Shown: one piece after another, positions 38,073 to 51,649 of the stretch
Layout: every line of letters begins with the position of its first letter
Position numbering within the stretch: the stretch's first letter is position 1
Origin: Gammaproteobacteria bacterium
GTDB taxonomy: Bacteria > Pseudomonadota > Gammaproteobacteria > Pseudomonadales > Azotimanducaceae
Length of the DNA: 62,786 nt
Reading direction: 5' to 3'
NCBI GenBank assembly: GCA_024640825.1
Contig: JAHEEG010000006.1
Coordinates: 1 to 62,786, forward strand
Notes under the pieces: generated by a model
What the model was told of the DNA's origin: nothing
Databases searched by the model: none
The model's input: the letters and a program-made list of their open reading frames with translations, nothing else
Made by a program: the position numbers and the translations under genes

Positions 38073-39146
38073 TCAGGGATTACGAACCTGGTCGTATACT
38101 GCAAGCGCCCGCTCGGTCTGCAGAACCAACCCATAGGAAAGTTTGTCGAAAACCCGGAAAACCATGAGCAATCCGGCGCGTTCGCTGGGCAGCCGGACGG
38201 TTTGGTTCGCCACCCGGTCGCGTGCCAGCGCGCCAAGCTTATAGATCGCGAGGACATTACCCACCGCCATTCCCTCACGCTCACCCCGGTTGATCACCAC
38301 GACATCGTACTGGCCTACCTGAGTCACACCGCCGAACACCGATATGATCTGACCCTCAACTTCTGACGCTGGAGCGCTGGGGAAGAAAGTAGCGTCAACC
38401 CGGCGTTCCTCTGTGGGGAGAATTCGGTCTTCCACATTGACTTCCTCGCGGGAGCTGGTCACCAGCATGGTGGCTATATCGTCATCCTGAGCCTGCGACT
38501 GCCCCAATCCGATGTATGTCGCTTGCAGACCGAGGACCTCTTTCGTAACCGGATCCACGTATACGGGACCTTTGCGCACGATATTGAAGCTCTCGCTGTC
38601 GGGCAGATAACCCCTGACATAGATCCGATCGCCGCCACCAAGAACAATTCGCTCGCCCTCTCCCTGTATGACATAAGGCGCACTGTCGAGCACCGAGGGT
38701 TCCACGACCCTATTTTCCACCAGGAATCCCTGGATGGCGTCGAGGCTGATCGCCGGAATCGCCGATTCGAGGGGCGTCGCCCGAACCTCGGGCTTGAGGC
38801 TTACCGTATCGGATGGCGTCATCTTGTAAGTGCGGCCTGCATCACCGCGTTCCAGGCGGAGCTGGGGCTGACCATCCACCCATACCAGCGCGATGCGATC
38901 CCCGGGGTAGATCAGATGCGGATTCTCGATCTGCGGATTAATCCGCCAGATCTCCGGCCACAGCCACGGCCGTTCCAGAAAGCGGCCGCTGATGTCCCAT
39001 AGGGTATCGCCCTTAACCACGGTATAAACATCCGGATGGTCCTTCCTGATGTACTTGGCTATGTCGGAGCTGGCAGCCCAGGCGGTGACAACCAGACCCA
39101 GAGCCATCGCCGTGATAGTGTGGCGGAAGGTACGCATTATGTTCAT
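38073..39146 (-). CDS. LysM peptidoglycan-binding domain protein
   Basis: VYTVVKGDTLWDISGRFLERPWLWPEIWRINPQIENPHLIYPGDRI; signal peptide. Confidence 0.9.
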   Translation of the reverse strand: MNIMRTFRHTITAMALGLVVTAWAASSDIAKYIRKDHPDVYTVVKGDTLWDISGRFLERPWLWPEIWRINPQIENPHLIYPGDRIALVWVDGQPQLRLERGDAGRTYKMTPSDTVSLKPEVRATPLESAIPAISLDAIQGFLVENRVVEPSVLDSAPYVIQGEGERIVLGGGDRIYVRGYLPDSESFNIVRKGPVYVDPVTKEVLGLQATYIGLGQSQAQDDDIATMLVTSSREEVNVEDRILPTEERRVDATFFPSAPASEVEGQIISVFGGVTQVGQYDVVVINRGEREGMAVGNVLAIYKLGALARDRVANQTVRLPSERAGLLMVFRVFDKLSYGLVLQTERALAVYDQVRNP

Positions 39147-39448
39147 TCTTTCCTTTCCTGTGGCCGCAACCCTTTCGCCGCAACAATGATACGTGGCACT
39201 TTCCTGCAACCCTGTATTCTAAGGACTAGAGGCATAATTCTGTTCCCGTCGGCTTCCTGCGTTTCCGATCCTGACGGAAGGCCCAGGCCGCGTGACGTTG
39301 GCGGCAAGGGCTAGAGCAGTCCTGTAGAATATCGGGCCGCTTGGGTTGAAAAAGTTATAATCTTCACAATCTTAGCAGTCTGTCTTAGAACATTACTAGA
39401 GACGGATCACAGACCACTTCAGAGAGTAAAGCGCATCCCTGTAAACCT

Positions 39449-39952
39449 ATGGCTATCCTAGAAATTTTAGAGTTTCCAGATCCCAGGCTACGCACCAGGG
39501 CCAAGCCCGTAGCAAGGGTCGACGACAGCGTCCGAAAGCTCATCGACGACATGCTGGAGACAATGTATGAGGCGCCAGGCATCGGTCTTGCTGCTACCCA
39601 GATAAATGTGCATCAGCGCATCATCGTGGTGGATGTCTCTGAGAACCGGGATGAACCGCACGCTTTCATCAATCCCCGGCTCGAACGCATTGGCGGCACC
39701 ATTGAGTCTGACGAAGGCTGTCTCTCCGTACCTGGCTTCTACGAACCGGTCGTTCGTGCGGAGCAGATCCATGTCAAGGCTCTGGGTCGGGACGGGCGAG
39801 ACCTGGAAATGGAAGCCAGCGGTCTCCTTTCGGTGTGCATCCAGCACGAGTGCGACCACCTGGAGGGCAAGCTGTTTGTTGACTATCTGTCCAACCTGAA
39901 GAGGACGCGCATTCGTCGGAAGCTGGAAAAACAGCACCGGATGCAGGCCTGA
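39449..39952 (+). CDS. def: peptide deformylase
   Basis: [41 protein letters not shown] motifs. Confidence 0.98.
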   Translation: MAILEILEFPDPRLRTRAKPVARVDDSVRKLIDDMLETMYEAPGIGLAATQINVHQRIIVVDVSENRDEPHAFINPRLERIGGTIESDEGCLSVPGFYEPVVRAEQIHVKALGRDGRDLEMEASGLLSVCIQHECDHLEGKLFVDYLSNLKRTRIRRKLEKQHRMQA

Positions 39953-40051
39953 GCGGCCGGCTTTAACAGGCTCTACGCACCGGCTACCCCGGGAACCGGC
40001 GATATGAACATTGAAAAACCGGGCACCGAACCTGCGGGGTGATTGGATAGC

Positions 40052-41032
40052 ATGAGAAACAAAAGCTACAAACCCCTGCGCCTGGGCTTCGCCGGTACTC
40101 CCGCTTTCGCCGCCAAAATTCTTGAGGCGCTGATTGAAGCCGGACGCCGGCCCGAGGTGATATATACGCAGCCGGACCGTCCCAGCGGGCGAGGTCGCCA
40201 GACTCAGCCCAGCCCCGTCAAATTAATTGCGTTAGCTCAGGGCATTCCGTTAGAGCAGCCAACGACTCTGAAGGATCCCGGCGCGGCACAGGTGCTCGCC
40301 GACTACCGGTTAGATGTTCTCGTCGTCGCAGCCTACGGCCTGATTCTGCCCAAGACCGTTCTCAATGCGCCGACACAAGGCTGTATAAATGTTCATGCTT
40401 CATTGCTTCCACGATGGCGGGGGGCAGCCCCCATAGAGCGCGCGATTATGGCGGGTGATGAAGAGAGCGGTATTTCGATCATGAAGATGGACCAGGGGCT
40501 CGACACCGGCCCCGTCTATGAGACCCGCGCATTGCGGATAACCCGCCAGACCGACGCGCCGGCTCTGGAGCAAGCCTTGGCTGACCTCGGGTCCACCGCA
40601 TTGCTGCACTGCCTGGAGCATCTGGATCAATCTGCACCCGCGGAGCAATCTGAGCGCGGGTCAACTTACGCCCCAAAGCTCAAGAGGAGCGACGCCGCGA
40701 TTCGCTGGGGTGAAACGGCCATCCATATAGAGCAACAGGTGCGCGCGTTGAAAGGCCGCATGCCCGCATTCGCCGGCTGTGGAGAAGCGCAAGTCCGGGT
40801 GTTGAGCGCCGAAGCTGAGCCGGCGACCCCGGCAGAGAAAGAAGCGTGCAGGGCCCCTGGCACGATAATGGCTGCCGACAAAAACGGTATCAGAGTCGCC
40901 TGCGGCAATGGGATTCTGCGTATAACCCAGTTGCAGCTGAATCTCGGCAAGGGACAGGTAATGAGCGCGGCGGATGCGCTAAACGGCTACTCACATCTAC
41001 TCGGCGCCGGTTGCGTCATTCATGACGGCTGA
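40052..41032 (+). CDS. fmt: methionyl-tRNA formyltransferase
   Basis: RLGFAGTPAFAAKILEALI, CINVHASLLPRWRGAAPIERAIMAGDEESG. Confidence 0.98.
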   Translation: MRNKSYKPLRLGFAGTPAFAAKILEALIEAGRRPEVIYTQPDRPSGRGRQTQPSPVKLIALAQGIPLEQPTTLKDPGAAQVLADYRLDVLVVAAYGLILPKTVLNAPTQGCINVHASLLPRWRGAAPIERAIMAGDEESGISIMKMDQGLDTGPVYETRALRITRQTDAPALEQALADLGSTALLHCLEHLDQSAPAEQSERGSTYAPKLKRSDAAIRWGETAIHIEQQVRALKGRMPAFAGCGEAQVRVLSAEAEPATPAEKEACRAPGTIMAADKNGIRVACGNGILRITQLQLNLGKGQVMSAADALNGYSHLLGAGCVIHDG

Positions 41033-42359
41033 CGCTGACCCCAGAGCCGACGCGGCACGAGCCCTACACCGGGTGGTGTGGAGCAATCAGACCCTGGACC
41101 AGGCGACAGGTGCCGCAGATATGGCGCCGCTGGCGAAAGAGATTGTCTACGGCTGCTTGCGGCATTTCTATTCGTTGAGCAGCAGCGTAAATCGAGCACT
41201 CAAACGGCCATTGAAGCCAAAGGACCATATTGTATGGTGCCTGATGTTAGTTGGCGCTTACCAGCGTTTCCAAATGCGGGTGCCTGATCACGCCGCCATC
41301 TACGAGACAGTCGCTGCATGCAAACGCCTCAGCCGACCTTGGGCCAAAGGGCTGGTAAATGCCGTACTGCGCAACATGCGCCCGCCCGAACGTTCGTTCG
41401 AGCACCCGGACTGGATGGTGCGCCTGATCAGGGATCAATACGGTGACGAGGCGGAAGCCATTATGCTGGCCAACAGCGAACGCGCCCCGATGTGCTTGAG
41501 AGTCAATGGCAACCGAATTTCAGCAACCGACTACGGACAGCTTCTGAGAGACGTCGACATTCCGTTCCGTGGCCGCACAAAATCCATTGTGCACGATGGC
41601 GCCCTCCTGTCGACGGGGCCTGAGACGCTGATTCTCGAAGATGCCATCCCCACAAGTCGACTGCCCGGTTACGCCGACGGGCTTGTATCGGTTCAGGATG
41701 CGGGCGCCCAGTTTACCCCTTTCCTTCTGGGGGCTCAGACAGATTCACGGTTGCTCGATGCGTGCGCAGCTCCGGGCGGCAAGCTCTGTCATCTGCTCGA
41801 GCGCTTTCCCGATAAAAGGGTAACCGCACTGGAATCCAGCCCGCCAAGGCTTGCCCATCTGCGCAGTGAGATCGAGCGACTGAAGATCGTTCCCGGCATG
41901 GCGCCCGGGTTGGACGCCGCAGTGGCGCATTCAGCAGGCCGGTTACAGGTCCGGGAGGCAGACGCGACGGATCTGGCCTGGTGGGACGGAGAAGCTTATG
42001 GACAGGTCCTGCTGGACGCGCCGTGCTCCGGTAGCGGCACCCTGCGCCGGCACCCGGACATAAAAATCCTAAGAAAGCCTTCGGACTTAGACACCTACGC
42101 GACGCTGCAGCTGGCTCTGCTTGGAAACCTATGGAACGTGCTCGAACCGGGGGGTACGCTTCTGTACTGCACCTGTTCTATCTTCGCCAGGGAAAACGAC
42201 GACGTGATCGCCCACTTCATGCGCACCCAACCGGACGCACAGCTGCAGCCGTTCAAGCTGGATTCAGGCCAGACAACCCAATTTGGCTGGCAATTGCTGC
42301 CGACAAACACCGACACTGACGGCTTCTACTACTCGCGACTGGTCAAGGCCCTGGCATGA
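41022..42359 (+). CDS. rsmB: 16S rRNA (cytosine-967 C5) methyltransferase
   Basis: [50 protein letters not shown]. Confidence 0.96.
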   Translation: MTADADPRADAARALHRVVWSNQTLDQATGAADMAPLAKEIVYGCLRHFYSLSSSVNRALKRPLKPKDHIVWCLMLVGAYQRFQMRVPDHAAIYETVAACKRLSRPWAKGLVNAVLRNMRPPERSFEHPDWMVRLIRDQYGDEAEAIMLANSERAPMCLRVNGNRISATDYGQLLRDVDIPFRGRTKSIVHDGALLSTGPETLILEDAIPTSRLPGYADGLVSVQDAGAQFTPFLLGAQTDSRLLDACAAPGGKLCHLLERFPDKRVTALESSPPRLAHLRSEIERLKIVPGMAPGLDAAVAHSAGRLQVREADATDLAWWDGEAYGQVLLDAPCSGSGTLRRHPDIKILRKPSDLDTYATLQLALLGNLWNVLEPGGTLLYCTCSIFARENDDVIAHFMRTQPDAQLQPFKLDSGQTTQFGWQLLPTNTDTDGFYYSRLVKALA

Positions 42360-43729
42360 AAATTCTGATTCTCGGCGCAGGTCAGGTCGGCGGAACGCTG
42401 GCGGAAAACCTCGCCAATGAAGCGTTTGATATCACTCTGGTGGACAACAACGCCAGCGTACTTGACGAATTGCGAGACAAGCTGGACATCCAGACCGTAC
42501 ACGGCTCCGGGTCTCACCCCGACGTTCTCCGGCGGGCGGGAGCTGACGACGCAGATATGCTGATCGCGGTGACCTCAAGCGACGAGGTAAATATGGTGGC
42601 CTGTCAGGTCTGTTACTCGCTCTTTCGCACTCCGACGAAGATCGCCCGAATCCGATCTTCATCCTATCTCATGCGCGAAGGCTTCTTCAGCAAAGAGCAC
42701 ATGCCCATCGACGTTCTGATCAACCCCGAGGAGGTGGTTACCACCAACATTCGTCAACTGCTGGAGCATCCCGGCGCGCTGCAGGTACTGGATTTTGCCG
42801 ATGGCCGTGTGCAGCTCGTGGCAGTAAAGGCTTACTACGGCGGCCCGCTGGTAGGCCAGGAGCTGCGCTTCCTGCGTCAGCACATGCCGAACGTTGATAC
42901 CCGGGTGGCCGCCATTTATCGCCGCGGCAGGGCCATGATTCCAGAGGGCAACACGGTGATAGAGGCCGACGACGAGGTGTTCTTCATCGCCGCGCGCGAG
43001 CACATCAACGCCGTGATGGGGGAGCTACGCAGGGTAGAGCGACCCTTCAAGCGAATCATGATCGCCGGCGGAGGTAACATCGGGGTACGCCTGGCCCAGG
43101 CCATCGAGCCCTTTTTCTCCGTCAAGGTCGTGGAATACAGCAAAGCGCGCTGCGAAGAGCTGGCGGACACGCTGCACCAGTCCGTGGTGCTGAATATGGA
43201 CGCAACCGATCGCGAGCGCCTCCTGGAAGAAAACATCGAGCAGTGTGACGCTTTCTGCGCGGTTACCAACGACGACGAGGTGAACATCATGTCATCACTG
43301 CTCGCCAAACGCCTGGGCGTGCGGCAGGTGATCACCCTGATCGGCAAACCGGCCTATGTGGATCTGGTTCAGGGGGGCGATATAGATATTGCGATCTCGC
43401 CGCAGCAGGCTACTACAAGCTCGCTGCTGAGCTACGTCCGCCGGGCTGACGTGGCCGCCGTTCACAGCTTGCGACGCGGTGCTGCAGAGGCCATTGAAGC
43501 GATAGCCCACGGCGACGCCAAGACTTCCAAGGTGGTCGGCAGAGCCATCGGCGACGTCGAGCTTCCCACGGGTACGACCATCGGCGCCCTGGTGCGCGGG
43601 GAGCGGGTGCTCATTGCCCACGACGACCTGGTCATCGAAACCGACGACCACGTAATCATGTTTCTGGTAGACAAGCGTCAGGTAACCGCCGTGGAACGTA
43701 TGTTCCAAGTCGGCCTGACCTTCTTCTGA
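42356..43729 (+). CDS. trkA: Trk potassium transport regulator TrkA
   Basis: [30 protein letters not shown] and second RCK repeat [16 protein letters not shown]. Confidence 0.97.
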   Translation: MKILILGAGQVGGTLAENLANEAFDITLVDNNASVLDELRDKLDIQTVHGSGSHPDVLRRAGADDADMLIAVTSSDEVNMVACQVCYSLFRTPTKIARIRSSSYLMREGFFSKEHMPIDVLINPEEVVTTNIRQLLEHPGALQVLDFADGRVQLVAVKAYYGGPLVGQELRFLRQHMPNVDTRVAAIYRRGRAMIPEGNTVIEADDEVFFIAAREHINAVMGELRRVERPFKRIMIAGGGNIGVRLAQAIEPFFSVKVVEYSKARCEELADTLHQSVVLNMDATDRERLLEENIEQCDAFCAVTNDDEVNIMSSLLAKRLGVRQVITLIGKPAYVDLVQGGDIDIAISPQQATTSSLLSYVRRADVAAVHSLRRGAAEAIEAIAHGDAKTSKVVGRAIGDVELPTGTTIGALVRGERVLIAHDDLVIETDDHVIMFLVDKRQVTAVERMFQVGLTFF

Positions 43730-43735
43730 GTTCCC

Positions 43736-45181
43736 ATGCACCTACCCGTAATCCTGCGTGTAACGGGCATTCTTCTGACCCTGTTCAGCCTTGTTCTCCT
43801 TTTTCCGGTACTCGTCGCGCTGATCTATGGCGAGGACACCATTCAGACTTTTGCGCTGGCCTTCGCCATTACGCTTTTTTCGGGGTTGATGCTGTCGCTG
43901 TTCCAGCGAGGCAATAGAGAGCTCAGAAGTGGAGACGGTTTTCTAATTACGGTGCTGTTTTATCTCGGGCTAGGCCTGTTCGGTGCCATCCCCATCTATC
44001 TCGCTGAAAGCATCGACGCGAATTTTACCGATGCCGCCTTTGAGTCGCTTTCTGGGCTGACCACCACGGGGGCGACGGTTCTGACGGGCCTCGATCAGCT
44101 GCCCAAATCCATCCTCTTCTACCGCCAATCCCTGCAGTGGCTGGGCGGCATGGGTATCATTGTCCTGGCTGTTGCCGTGCTTCCCATGCTTGGGATTGGC
44201 GGCATGCAGCTGTACCGAGCTGAATCACCAGGCCCGGTTAAGGACAGCAAACTCACGCCTCGCATCACCGAGACCGCCAAGGCCCTCTGGTACCTCTATC
44301 TGGGTCTTACAGTGGCCTGCGCGATGGGGTACTGGGTGGCAGGCATGGACCTTTTCGACGCTATCTGTCACAGCTTTTCAACCGTCGCCATAGGCGGATT
44401 CTCGACCCACGATGCAAGCATCGGTTTTTTCGCGAACCCGGCGATAGAGGGCGTGGCCATCGTGTTCATGATCTTCGCCGGGATCAACTTCGGGCTTCAC
44501 TTCATGGTCTGGCACCGCCGAGATCCCCGTCTTTACTGGAATGATCGGGAGGTAAGACTCTATCTGACCATGCTGGCGGTGGTGACTCTCGTCGTCTGCT
44601 GGGTTCTCATAAGCAATCCAGGATCCACCCAGTCGCCAGTCAGAGACGGCGTGTTTCAGGCAATTTCCGTGGCAACGACGACCGGCTTCACCACCTCAAA
44701 TTTCAGCCTGTGGCCTTCGGTTGCCCCAATACTGCTGATCTTCGCTGCATTCTCCGGAGGCTGCGCCGGCTCTACCGCAGGGGGCATAAAAATCATCAGA
44801 GTGCTCCTCATCGGGCTTCAGGGAATGCGGGAGATCAAGCGCCTGATTCATCCCAACGGCGTGTTCAGCATCAAGTTGGGCGCACAGCGTGTGCCCGACA
44901 GGGTCATCGAAGCTGTGTGGGGGTTTTTCTCGGTGTACGTGCTCGTGTTCTTCACCATGGTATCGCTACTCATGCTGATCTCGCCGCTGGACTTCACGAC
45001 GGCGTTTTCTGCGGTCGCTGCGTGCCTCAACAACCTGGGCCCGGGGCTCGGTGATGTGGCGGTAAACTACGCGAGTTTGCCCACAGCGTGCAAATGGCTG
45101 CTGATCCTCGCCATGATGCTGGGACGCCTCGAGATCTTCACCCTGCTGGTCCTGCTGACACCTGCTTTCTGGCGGCGCTGA
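43736..45181 (+). CDS. trkH: Trk potassium transporter TrkH
   Basis: SLSGLTTTGATVLTGLDQLPKSILFYRQSLQWLGGMGIIVLAVAVLP, CAGSTAGGIKIIRVLL. Confidence 0.97.
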   Translation: MHLPVILRVTGILLTLFSLVLLFPVLVALIYGEDTIQTFALAFAITLFSGLMLSLFQRGNRELRSGDGFLITVLFYLGLGLFGAIPIYLAESIDANFTDAAFESLSGLTTTGATVLTGLDQLPKSILFYRQSLQWLGGMGIIVLAVAVLPMLGIGGMQLYRAESPGPVKDSKLTPRITETAKALWYLYLGLTVACAMGYWVAGMDLFDAICHSFSTVAIGGFSTHDASIGFFANPAIEGVAIVFMIFAGINFGLHFMVWHRRDPRLYWNDREVRLYLTMLAVVTLVVCWVLISNPGSTQSPVRDGVFQAISVATTTGFTTSNFSLWPSVAPILLIFAAFSGGCAGSTAGGIKIIRVLLIGLQGMREIKRLIHPNGVFSIKLGAQRVPDRVIEAVWGFFSVYVLVFFTMVSLLMLISPLDFTTAFSAVAACLNNLGPGLGDVAVNYASLPTACKWLLILAMMLGRLEIFTLLVLLTPAFWRR

Positions 45182-45225
45182 TCGGAGAGCGCAACCGCAA
45201 CGCCGCACAAGACTCGGCGCTTCAA

Positions 45226-46113
45226 TCAGGAATCCCTGTAAAGCCTGGGCTGATCCGGCGGCTGGCGCTTGAAACGCTTGTACTCCCACTGGTACTGAGC
45301 AGGGTCTTCCCGGACCAGGTTTTCGATGGACCGGTTCATCGCGGCTGCAGACACCAGCACATCCGCGTCGCCAACCCAGGCGTCTGCTTCGCTGATGCGG
45401 ATCCCGAAACCACCGGGTATCCGAACCGCCGCGCAGACCAAAACTATCGGCCTGGTGCGCTGGATCAACCGATGCGCAATGGTCATAGTCAGCGCTGGCT
45501 GGTCAAAGAACGGCGCATAAACGCCGGCCCGACGCTCGGGCACCTGGTCCGGCAGAAGCGCAGCGACCCCAGATTGACGAAGCGCCCGATAGAGCGCCTT
45601 CAAACCTCCCGTGCCTATAGGCACCAGGCGTGCGCCGCCGCGGCGACGACTCGCCACGATGGGCCCTTCCAGAGTTCGTATGCGTGGCCGATCATACAGG
45701 GCGATCAACCCGTACTGGCCCAGATAAAGCGAGAGAAACTCCCAATTGCCAAAATGAGGAACCAGCAGTAGTACCCCGCGCCCGGAACGCATGGCGTCCC
45801 TGATGAGCGATTCGCCTTCCACCTTTTTGATGAGCGCCATCCATCTTTCGTTGGGCCAGTGGAACACCACCCCACTTTCGGCAAACAGCTGCGCCGTGTG
45901 CTGCAGGCTGGCTTTGCCGAGAGATTCTTTTTCAGGAGCAGAAAGTTCGGGAAAGCAAAGGTCGATGTTCGTGCGGGTCGCCCTGGCGTGGCGGCTATTC
46001 ATACGCCACGCCAGGGCGCCCAGCAAGCGACCAAGCCTACGCTGGCTTGCCAATGAAAGCAGGCTCATCATTCGAACCGCCAGCCGGAAGGCCCCGACGA
46101 TCAGAGGTTCCAC
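45226..46113 (-). CDS. lpxL: lysophospholipid/lipid A acyltransferase (LpxL/HtrB family)
   Basis: VLLLVPHFGNWEFLSLYLGQYG, LLPDQVPERRAGVYAPFFDQPALT. Confidence 0.83.
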   Translation of the reverse strand: MEPLIVGAFRLAVRMMSLLSLASQRRLGRLLGALAWRMNSRHARATRTNIDLCFPELSAPEKESLGKASLQHTAQLFAESGVVFHWPNERWMALIKKVEGESLIRDAMRSGRGVLLLVPHFGNWEFLSLYLGQYGLIALYDRPRIRTLEGPIVASRRRGGARLVPIGTGGLKALYRALRQSGVAALLPDQVPERRAGVYAPFFDQPALTMTIAHRLIQRTRPIVLVCAAVRIPGGFGIRISEADAWVGDADVLVSAAAMNRSIENLVREDPAQYQWEYKRFKRQPPDQPRLYRDS

Positions 46114-46691
46114 CCTTCACGCATTTCCCGACAGGGTCCGAACCGATGGCAGGTCACCAGGTGATCGTTGACCATGCCGGCACTCTGCATGAAGGCATAG
46201 CAGATTGTCGGACCGACAAAGCGAAAACCCGCTTGCTTCAGCCCCACAGACATAGCGGCGGAATTCTCAGTCTGAGTCGGCACCTCTTGGCGGCGCCGAT
46301 ACAGATTCAGCCCCGGCTGGCATTCGACGAATGACCAGAGCCAATCGGCAAAGGCGTGCTGCCCTTCCAGTTCGAGAAACGCAGCAGCGTTGCCGATCAA
46401 GGCCTCGAGCTTGCCTCGATGGCGAATGAGACCGGGGTCCTGCAGCCATTCTTCCAGGGCACCTGGACCCAGGCCAACCAGGGTCTGCGGATCAAAATCA
46501 TAGAAACGCTTCCTCATATGGTCGCGTTTCTTGAGCACCGTGTACCATGACAGTCCCGCCTGCATGCCTTCCAGCATGAGAAGCTCGAAGAGAACCCGGG
46601 TGTCCTTGACCGGCACGCCCCATTCTTCGTCGTGGTATGCGACATAAAGGGGGTCTTCACCGCACCAGTCACACCTCGGGATTTTGACCAT
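46101..46691 (-). CDS. tag: DNA-3-methyladenine glycosylase I
   Basis: RCDWCGEDPLYVAYHDEEWGVPVKDTRVLFELLMLEGMQAGLSWYTVLKKR. Confidence 0.97.
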   Translation of the reverse strand: MVKIPRCDWCGEDPLYVAYHDEEWGVPVKDTRVLFELLMLEGMQAGLSWYTVLKKRDHMRKRFYDFDPQTLVGLGPGALEEWLQDPGLIRHRGKLEALIGNAAAFLELEGQHAFADWLWSFVECQPGLNLYRRRQEVPTQTENSAAMSVGLKQAGFRFVGPTICYAFMQSAGMVNDHLVTCHRFGPCREMREGWNL

Positions 46692-46738
46692 GCTCAACAG
46701 ATACCGTAGATTGCGCCGCGATTGTACCTGGCCCGACA

Positions 46739-47286
46739 ATGATCACCAGACTCATCCTGCTAGACCGGGACGGCGTTGTTAACCACGACTCGCCTGACTA
46801 CATAAAGACACCAGACGAGTGGGTAGCCATTCCCGGGTCGGTCCAGGCTATTTCAGACCTTAAAAGGTCGGGCAGGCTCGTTGCCATATGCACCAACCAA
46901 TCAGGCATCGCCCGCGGCAAACTGAGCCTGGCACAGCTGCAAGCCATCCATCACAAGATGAAGGCGGCACTGGCAGACGCCGGCGCCGAACTGGACGGCC
47001 TGATTTTCTGCCCCCATCATCCCGGGGAAGGCTGCAGTTGCCGGAAACCCCGACCTGGAATGCTGCTTAAAATGATGGCTGAGCTGGGCGTGGCACCGGA
47101 TCAAACTGTCTATGCAGGAGATTCCATTAGGGATGCAGAGGCTGCAGCGGCGGCCGGCTGCCACTTTGCTCTGGTTAGAACCGGCAACGGGAAAGACGTT
47201 GAACCCACGCTGCGCCGCAGGGGCTTAACTGAGGTTTATGACGACCTGGCGGATTTCGTTGCCTCGCTCATTGAGACTGGAGTCTG

Positions 47287-47287
<1 letters not shown>
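46739..47287 (+). CDS. gmhB: D-glycero-beta-D-manno-heptose 1,7-bisphosphate 7-phosphatase
   Basis: LLDRDGVVNHDSPDYIKTPDEW, CPHHPGEGCSCRKPRPGML, YAGDSIRDAEAA. Confidence 0.96.
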
Positions 47288-50415
<3,128 letters not shown>

Positions 50416-50465
50416 TTAACTTGGTTCCTGCCACCAGATTCAAGACGGTTCGGTGAATTCTGTTG

Positions 50466-51578
50466 TTACCTCTGGGGCCTGAGCGTAATTTTTCCTTGTT
50501 CCACGTGGAACATAGTCTCCGGCGTCGGCATTGGGGTTCGGGATTCACCAAGCGGGTGCGTCGAAGTTGCCAGTATCTGGCTGCTCATTTCACGCAATAT
50601 CCGGAACAATGCAGCACCATGCTGCTGATCCATCTCCGCTCCCAGATCATCTATTAAAAAAACACTGTTGCGTTTCGACACCCTCATGAGCAGGCGTGCC
50701 TGACCAAGAACCATCGCGCTCGCCAGTAGCTTTCCCTGACCCCTCGATAAAACGGCCGACGCCCTGCTGTTTGCCGCAGCGCCTGCACTCAGCTCTATGT
50801 CACATCGGTGCGGCCCCGCCGAAGTCGCCCCCAATTTTACATCCCTAGCCTGTGAATCGCTTAGTACTTTCTCCAGCGATTCAGATTCGGACCATCCTCG
50901 ATGATACCTGGTGGCAATTTCCAGTTCCGGTGAAAGCAACCGCAGCACCGCCAATGTTTCCGCGGCCGCCTCTACCAGGTAATCCCTACGCTGCGTATCC
51001 AGCTGTTCAGCGACGATCACCAGCTTCCGGGTCCAGACGTCAACTCCGGACTGATTCAGATCGCCGCGGCCGAAAGATTTGAGAGCCGCGTTCCGCTGTT
51101 TAAGTAGTTGAAGATATTCCCTGAGTGTTCGCAGGTAATCGGGTTTCACGTGAAACAATCCCCAGTCGAGCCAGCGGCGGCGCTCAGCCGGCGAACCAAA
51201 CACGAGATCACTCAGCGAAGGAAGCAGAACCTGCACCGGAAGTATTCTCGCGACATCGGACAACTTTTTCCCGGATTCCCCATTGAGCTTGAGACGAGAC
51301 CGACCGATCCTGGATCGCATAACAGCCACCGTCTGCGTTCCTCTGTGCTCATCGAGAAAAGACGCCCTTACGGTGAATGCTTCCTGGCCAGTGGTCACGA
51401 GATCTGCTGCTTGGGCCGACCGGAAGGACCTGCCCCTCGCTAGGACGCAAACAGCCTCCAGCAACGCGGTTTTACCCGCCCCATTTTCGCCCCAGAGGTA
51501 GTTGATGCCCTCTCCCAGCTCCAGGCGAACAGAGGAAAGATTCCGGAAATTCTGGACTTCGATATCAAGGAATCGCAT
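50466..51578 (-). CDS. recF: DNA replication and repair protein RecF
   Basis: GENGAGKTALLEAV Walker A, VLSRGQGKLLASAMVLGQARLL signature, IDDLGAEMD Walker B. Confidence 0.97.
   Translation of the reverse strand: MRFLDIEVQNFRNLSSVRLELGEGINYLWGENGAGKTALLEAVCVLARGRSFRSAQAADLVTTGQEAFTVRASFLDEHRGTQTVAVMRSRIGRSRLKLNGESGKKLSDVARILPVQVLLPSLSDLVFGSPAERRRWLDWGLFHVKPDYLRTLREYLQLLKQRNAALKSFGRGDLNQSGVDVWTRKLVIVAEQLDTQRRDYLVEAAAETLAVLRLLSPELEIATRYHRGWSESESLEKVLSDSQARDVKLGATSAGPHRCDIELSAGAAANSRASAVLSRGQGKLLASAMVLGQARLLMRVSKRNSVFLIDDLGAEMDQQHGAALFRILREMSSQILATSTHPLGESRTPMPTPETMFHVEQGKITLRPQR
50497..50512. other. parS: parS-like ParB site (TGTTCCACGTGGAACA)
   Basis: Perfect 16-bp palindrome matching the parS family; parA/parB lie in the same window. 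Confidence 0.9.
51142..51157. other. parS: parS-like ParB site (GGTTTCACGTGAAACA)
   Basis: 15/16 match to TGTTTCACGTGAAACA; 14-bp perfect palindrome GTTTCACGTGAAAC. Confidence 0.9.
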
Positions 51579-51649
51579 GTTTCAGAGCGGCAAGCTATCC
51601 GGAGAAGAGCACCGGTGGCACCGGGCCTCTCGCTTACCAAAAACGAGGT

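Noticed and set aside
39341-39361. TATAAT at 39356 as a def promoter
   Set aside because: Good -10 but no acceptable -35 at 16-18 bp spacing that I could identify.
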